Assembly: GCA_024703915.1 (NCBI GenBank)
Contig: CP087969.1
Location: 4,774,001 to 4,838,000, forward strand
DNA length: 64,000 nucleotides
Source of the DNA: Massilia sp. H-1
GTDB taxonomy: Bacteria; Pseudomonadota; Gammaproteobacteria; Burkholderiales; Burkholderiaceae_D
Reading direction: 5' to 3'
Shown: one piece after another, positions 59,812-64,000 of the stretch
Layout of the letters: each line of letters begins with the position of its first letter
Position numbering within the stretch: position 1 is the stretch's first letter
Made by a program: the position numbers and the translations under genes
Notes under the pieces: generated by a model
What the model saw: the letters and a program-made list of their open reading frames with translations, nothing else
The model's database searches: none
Told to the model about the DNA's origin: nothing

Positions 59812-61160
59812 CAGCGCCTGCGCGCCTTCATGCGGGTACCGCCCTGGCCCATCGGCGCGTCCGCTTCCGTTCCGTCGCTGTGCGGGAAGGGCGCCAGCCA
59901 GGTGGCGATGAAGGAGGGGATGGTGGCGACCATCACGAACACGAAGTAGCTGACGTAGCCCATCGCCTCCTGCAGGTGCCCGCTGATCACGCCGGTGACC
60001 AGGCCGCACAGGCCCATCACGCCGGTGCCGAAGGCGTAGTGGGTGGTGGTGTACTTGCCCGGTGCCAGCTGCTGCATCAGGTAGATCATGAAGCCGACCG
60101 CGCCGAAGCCGAAAAAGAACTTTTCGATCACGACGCCGGCGCCGATCACCACCAGGTCGGTGGGCAGGTAGACGCTCATGAGCAGGAAGGTGACGTTCGG
60201 AATGTTGACCGCGCAGCACAGGATGAACAGGGTCGCCTTGAGGCCGCGCCGGGCGACGAACCAGCCGCCCAGCAGGGAGCCGAGCAGCACGGCGGCCAGG
60301 CCCCAGGTGCCGTAGATGATGCCGAGCAGTTCGTTCGACAGTCCGAGTCCGCCTTTGGCAACCGGATCGACCATGAAGAAGGGACCGATCTTTTCGAGGA
60401 AGCCGATACTGAGCCGGAACAGGAAGGCGAACGCGATCATGCGCCACACGCCCGGCTTCTGGAACAGGGTGGCAAAGGCGTCGAGCAGGATGCGCCCGCC
60501 CTCGGCCACGGTGGTCGGCGTGTTCTCGGCGCGCGCCGTCTGGCATGGTGCGCGCGTGCCAGGCCGCCATCAGCAGCGTCAGAGCGCCCACCAGGAAGAA
60601 GATGATGCGCCAGGCGTCGATCCATTCCGGGCCGAAGACGGTGGCGTCATGGTGAAAGACGTCGGTGTGCAGGCGCCCGCTCAGCCACACCATGCCATGC
60701 ATGGGCGACGATCGGGCCGATGTTCCAGGACAGGCTCTGGATGCCGCAATACAGCGACTGCGCGCGCATCGAGCGAGGTGACGTAGACGCCGTCGCTGGC
60801 GATGTCCTGGGTGGCGCCGACGAACGAGAGCGCGAAGAAGGTCACCATCAGGAAAGCCATGTAGTTCGGCAGCGCCATGGCCAGCGCGACGCCGATGAAG
60901 CCGAGGCCGATCAGGACCTGGGCGCACAGCACGAAGAACTTCTTGGTGCGGTACATTTCGACGAAGGGCGCGAACAGGGGCTTGATGGTGTAAGCCAGGA
61001 TCAGCATGCTCGAATACTGGGCGGCTTTGCCGTTGTCCATGCCGAGATTTTTGAACATGATGGCGGTGACGCTGCACAGCATGACGTAGCCGAGCGCCAT
61101 CGTGAAATAGCCGGTCGGGACCCACAGCAGCGGGTTGGTGCGTGGTTCAGGCGTTGACAT
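59811..61160 (-). CDS. MFS sugar/muropeptide permease (AmpG-like)
   Basis: About 445 residues, twelve helices. WVPTGYFTMALGYVMLCSVT, KPLFAPFVEMYRTKKFFVLC, FFALSFVGATQDIASDGVYV (the TQDIA..G motif typical of AmpG-like transporters), LSNELLGIIYGTWGLAAVLL, LMQQLAPGKYTTTHYAFGTG. In glycan loci such permeases import disaccharides or anhydro-sugars through the inner membrane. Indels near 60770, 60700 and 60540. Start overlaps the glucokinase end by 14 bases; stop overlaps the GH9 start. Confidence 0.87.
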
Positions 61161-62192
61161 GGCGTTCCAATCGTTGTGGGGCCGGTGGCGGCGCGGCTAA
61201 GCATGCCGTCGCCGGTCTCGAGGTGGGTGGCGAGGATCGCGGCAGCTCCAGGCAGGGCGGGCCAGGGCGCGGTGATCAGCAAGGTGGGGATCTGGGCGGC
61301 AAAGCCGCTGGAGCGGCCCTTCTTTTCGAAGCGGGCGCGAAACGGCGACTGCGCGAAGTATTCGCCCAAGCGCGGCACGACGCCGCCGCCGATGTAGATG
61401 CCGCCGGTGGCGCCCAGGGTGACGGCCAGGTTGGCGGCCACGGTGCCGAGCATGCCGCTGAAGCAGTCGAGCGCTTCGCGGCACAGGGCGTCGCCGCCGC
61501 TCAGCGCGCTTCGACGATGGCCGAGGTGGACAGCGACAGGTCGGTCGAAGCAGGCCGCGGCCGGAGGCCAGCGCCTCGCGGATCAGGGCGATGCCCGGTC
61601 CGGACACCATGCGCTCGGCCGACACGTGGTCGAAGCGCCGCCAGCAGTACTGGAGCACCGCCACTTCGCGCTCGTCCGAGGGCGAGAAGGCCACGTGCCC
61701 GCCTTCGCTGTGGAGCGGGACCCAGCGTCCATGCCGTAGGCACCAGGCCCGAGACGCCCAGGCCGGTGCTTAGGCGCCGACCAGGCCGATCGCGCCGTCG
61801 GCCCGGGCGCGCCCGCCGCCGATCTGCACCGTCTGGTGGGCGCCCAGCAGCGGCAGGGCCATCGCCAGGGCGGTGAAGTCGTTCACGATCAGGAGCGTGT
61901 CCAGGCCCAGTTCGGCGGCGCGCTCTCGGTGGAAAACGCCCAGTCATGATTGGTCATGCGGATCGCATCGCCGTCGACCGGGTTGGCGATGGCGATGACG
62001 GCATGGCGCGCACCGGCGCCGGGGCCTAGCCAGGTAGGCGCGGGCCGCGTCTTCAAAGCGCGGGTAGTCGGCGCAGGCCAGGTTCTGCATGGCGCCAATG
62101 CGTCCGGGCGCCGATTCAAGCGCAGAAGCGCGTTTGGTGCCGCCGATGTCGGCCAGCAGGCGCGGGCCGTCGGGATAGGATCCGGGAACCAT
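61147..62192 (-). CDS. glk: Glucokinase (Glk family)
   Basis: Phosphorylates glucose freed by the glucosidases; about 345 residues. ATP loop LLADIGGTKRASALES, then AVIAIANPVDGDAIRMTNHD, TLLIVNDFTALAMALPLL, GLVGAGTGLGVSGLVP and the Glu-His region HVAFSPSDEREVAVLQYCWR. VERMVSGPGI-type stretch (AERMVSGPGIALIREAL) and GIYIGGGVVPRLGEYF follow. Note ADIGGTKRA where the family usually has GGTN. Indels near 62030 (YLAG-PGAG), 61925, 61770 (GAG-TGLG), 61735, 61555, 61502 and 61198. Confidence 0.9.
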
Positions 62193-62202
62193 GGTGAACT
62201 CC

Positions 62203-63508
62203 TTAACGCTGCGAGGCGATGAAGTCGCGATACCAGATCGCGCTGTCCTTGGGGGTGCGCTGCTGGGTCGCGTAGTCGACGTGGACGATCCCGAAGCGCT
62301 TGGCGTAGCCGGAGTTCCATTCGAAGTTGTCGAGCAGGCTCCAAAGGAAGTAGCCGCGCACGTCGACACCCTGGCGCATGGCGTCTCGAAGCGCTTCCAA
62401 ATGGCTGCGCACAAAAGCGATGCGTTCGGCGTCAGGCGCGCCCGCTTCGTCCGGATTGGCCATGCCGTTCTCGGTGATGTACACGGGCGGCAGCGGGTAC
62501 TCGGCTTTGAGCTTGAGCAGCAGCTCGGTCAGCCCTTGCGGGTAGATCTCCCAGCCCATGTCGGTGAAGCCCTGTTTGCCCGGCAGCCAAGCAGGGGCGG
62601 CACGGCGGCGCTGCACCAGGAACGGAAGTAGTAGTTACAGCCCAGGAAATCGATCGGCTGGCAGATCACGCCAAAGTCGCCGTCGTGCACCACGGGTGCA
62701 TTGGCGCCGTGCGCGCAGCGCCAGTTCAGGGGTAGCGTCCCTTGAAGATCGGGTCCATGAACCACTGCACCGAACGCGTATTCGAGTTCGGCCATGTCAC
62801 GGTCGGCCTGGGAGTCGGTGGCCGGGTCGGCGGTCCACTGATTGAGGACGATGCCCAGTCTGGCCGAGGTGTTCGCGGCGCGCATGGCCGTCATGGCCAG
62901 CCCGTGCGAGAGCAGCAGGTGGTGCGAGACCTGGATTGCCTGCTTGGCGTCGGCCACGCCGGGCGCGAACTGCGCATTGCCGTAGCCGAGATTGGCCGTG
63001 CACCAGGGTTCATTGTGGGTGGCGATGGCGGCCAGGCGGTTGCCGAAGCGGCGCGCCACTTCGCCCGCGTAGTCGGCGAAGCGGTGGGCGGTCTCGCGCT
63101 TGAGCCATCCGCCGTCGTCCTGCAAGCCTTGCGGCAGATCCCAGTGGTAGAGCGTCAGGTGAGGCTTGATGCCGCGCTCGGCGAGGGCGTCCAGCAGGCG
63201 CTCGTAGAAGGCGAAGCCGCTTCGTTCCATGCGCCTTTGCCGGTTGGCTGGACGCGCGACCAGGCCATCGAGAAGCGGTAGGCATCGACCCCAAGGGAGG
63301 CGATCAGGCCGACGTCCTCGCGGTAGCGGTGATAGTGGTCGCAGGCGACGCTGCCGTCGCTGCCGTCCTTGATGGTGCCGGGCTGGCTGCAAAAGGTATC
63401 CCAGATCGAGGGGCCCTTGCCGTCGGCCGCGCTGGCGCCTTCGATCTGGAAAGCGCTGGTCGCAACGCCCCACGTGAAGTCTGCGGGGAAGTGAGTCGGT
63501 TGTGTCAT
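62203..63508 (-). CDS. Family 1 beta-glucosidase
   Basis: About 435 residues, cytoplasmic (no signal). FTWGVATSAFQIEGASAADG and DHYHRYREDVGLIASLGVDA start the barrel; acid/base in AIATHNEPWCTANLGYGNAQ (TxNEP form), nucleophile in PPVYITENGMANPDEAG, and the sugar-binding GYFLWSLLDNFEWNSGYAKR near the end. Hydrolyses cellobiose-like beta-glucosides to glucose for the neighbouring glucokinase. Indels near 63224 (NEAG-FAFYE), 62733 and 62625. Eleven bases upstream of glk. Confidence 0.93.
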
Positions 63509-63532
63509 GTGGAGCTCTGCAAAGGGGGAAAC

Positions 63533-63562
63533 GGAAAAAGCGGGGAAGGCGGACCTTCCCCG
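63533..63562 (-). terminator. Terminator/attenuator between TonB receptor and GH1 genes
   Basis: On the minus strand CGGGGAAGG-N4-CCTTCCCCG is followed by CTTTTTCC, eight bases after the receptor stop. Partial read-through would give more receptor than enzyme transcript. Confidence 0.75.
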
Positions 63563-63570
63563 GTACCGGC

Positions 63571-64000
63571 TTAGAAGTCGAAGCCGGTGTTCACGCCGAT
63601 CGTGCGCGGCGGTTTGTACTGCGACAGCCATGGACCGAAGCCGTTGAAGGCGCTGGTCTTGACCTTCTCGTTGCTCACGTTGCGCACGTAGGCGTCAGCC
63701 CACCAGCCGCGCGAGGACTGATAGCGCAGTCCCAGGTCGGCCGTGCCGTACGCCTTCTGGCGGTCTTCCTCGCCCAGATTGAACACCGACAGTTCGGCAT
63801 CGGTCTCGTAGTGCGCGGTGATGCGCGGCGTGAGGGTGCCCTGGTCCGTGTGGAAGGTGTGCTGGTACTGGACCGTGGTCGAGAACTTCGGCGCGTGCGG
63901 CAGCTTGTTGCCGGTCACGTCGAGGCAGGTGGCGATCCTGGTATCGGCCACGCAAGGCGGCAGGGCGTAGTCGTTCGAACCGGCGATCAGGTAGCCAAGC
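63571..64000 (-). CDS. TonB-dependent receptor, C-terminal end
   Basis: Only the last 143 or so residues are in the window. They are alternating strands of an outer-membrane barrel (FSTTVQYQHTFHTDQGTLTP, GLRYQSSRGWWADAYVRNVS) ending IGVNTGFDF, with the C-terminal phenylalanine required by the BAM complex. Its place at the head of GH1-glk-MFS-GH9 indicates uptake of beta-glucan or cello-oligosaccharides. Paired cysteines (CVADTRIATCLD) lie in one extracellular loop. Confidence 0.85.
   Translation of the reverse strand, partial: LGYLIAGSNDYALPPCVADTRIATCLDVTGNKLPHAPKFSTTVQYQHTFHTDQGTLTPRITAHYETDAELSVFNLGEEDRQKAYGTADLGLRYQSSRGWWADAYVRNVSNEKVKTSAFNGFGPWLSQYKPPRTIGVNTGFDF

Larger units (their letters stand above)
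711..62035. other. Recurrent corrupted GCCGGC sites
   Basis: Exact GCTTAAGC stands at 10524, 11117, 13651, 18571, 20282, 23801, 26397, 42483, 42768, 43011, 44546, 46780, 53857 and 59439. Shorter or mixed forms stand at 711 (GCTTAGGC), 1236 (GCTAAGC), 14073, 14221, 18533, 23446, 27186, 28099, 30834, 48973, 50424, 51041, 52240, 61767 and others. Where the reading frame of a well-conserved protein can be checked, replacement by GCCGGC usually restores it, mostly as Ala-Gly, Pro-Ala or Arg-Arg codons. Intact GCCGGC was found only at 15508, 25470, 30087, 40950, 42839, 43231 and 59534 (25470 and 42839 have an indel beside them). Sites were found by eye and may be incomplete. Confidence 0.85.

Noticed and set aside
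1..64000. Reading the window as rich in true pseudogenes
   Set aside because: The breaks recur at one expected hexamer, hit probable essential and clearly conserved genes alike, and repair to normal-length proteins. Real decay would not favour one motif.

Overview
The window looks like chromosome from a Massilia-like member of the Oxalobacteraceae (Betaproteobacteria). It is GC-rich, with a dapC-dapD-pilU / arsC-like-dapE-prmB neighbourhood, flhDC beside motAB and one large che cluster, kynA-kynU, htpG behind a sigma-32 promoter, and the dispersed GGGGTCAGACCTCAATT repeat common in this group. The genus is an inference from gene content and order.

The most unusual feature is in the sequence itself. 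Almost every gene carries small indels, including genes expected to be essential (dapD, dapE, dapC). Most of them fall where the conserved protein requires the hexamer GCCGGC. There the text reads GCTTAAGC, GCTAAGC, GCTTAGC, GCTAGGC, GCCTAAGC, GCCTAGC or GCCAAGGC. Intact GCCGGC is nearly absent. I read this as systematic miscalling at a modified GCCGGC motif (probably long-read, methylated DNA), not as real pseudogenes. I therefore join the fragments, and coordinates run from first start to last stop.

Layout. 1-1.8 kb: prmB (partial), dapE, arsC-like gene. 2-8.8 kb: accessory insertion between the arsC-like gene and pilU, holding a MASE2 diguanylate cyclase, a secreted coiled-coil protein, a small membrane protein, and a visibly AT-rich two-gene cassette (P-loop ATPase of the Sll1717 type plus a three-part coiled-coil protein). 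I consider that cassette a candidate undescribed defence-type system. 8.8-13.2 kb: pilU, dapD, dapC, AraC-type regulator. 13.3-18.0 kb: overlapping operon of an alkylglycerone-phosphate-synthase-like flavoenzyme, a GlpD-like dehydrogenase and an FGGY kinase. 18.3-22.9 kb: tight operon of patatin, HETTH metallopeptidase and metallo-beta-lactamase-fold hydrolase, a second candidate novel system. 22.9-31.7 kb: REC-PAS-GGDEF protein, aminotransferase, RidA, lipoprotein, EamA exporter and threonine dehydratase-like enzyme divergent from a MocR regulator, then a PAS chemoreceptor. 31.9-41.6 kb: htpG, small secreted proteins, an alpha/beta hydrolase, a sterol-desaturase-family hydroxylase, a PlpD-type patatin autotransporter, kynA and kynU. 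41.8-56.5 kb: flagellar master regulator flhDC (two sigma-28-like promoters upstream), a methyltransferase, motAB and the complete chemotaxis set cheY-A-W-MCP-R-D-B-Y-Z, closed by an EAL/HDOD protein. 56.6-64 kb, minus strand: a beta-glucan or cello-oligosaccharide use locus (TonB receptor, GH1, glucokinase, sugar MFS, GH9, UPF0303, Gfo/Idh oxidoreductase).

No tRNA, rRNA, CRISPR array or complete insertion sequence was seen.
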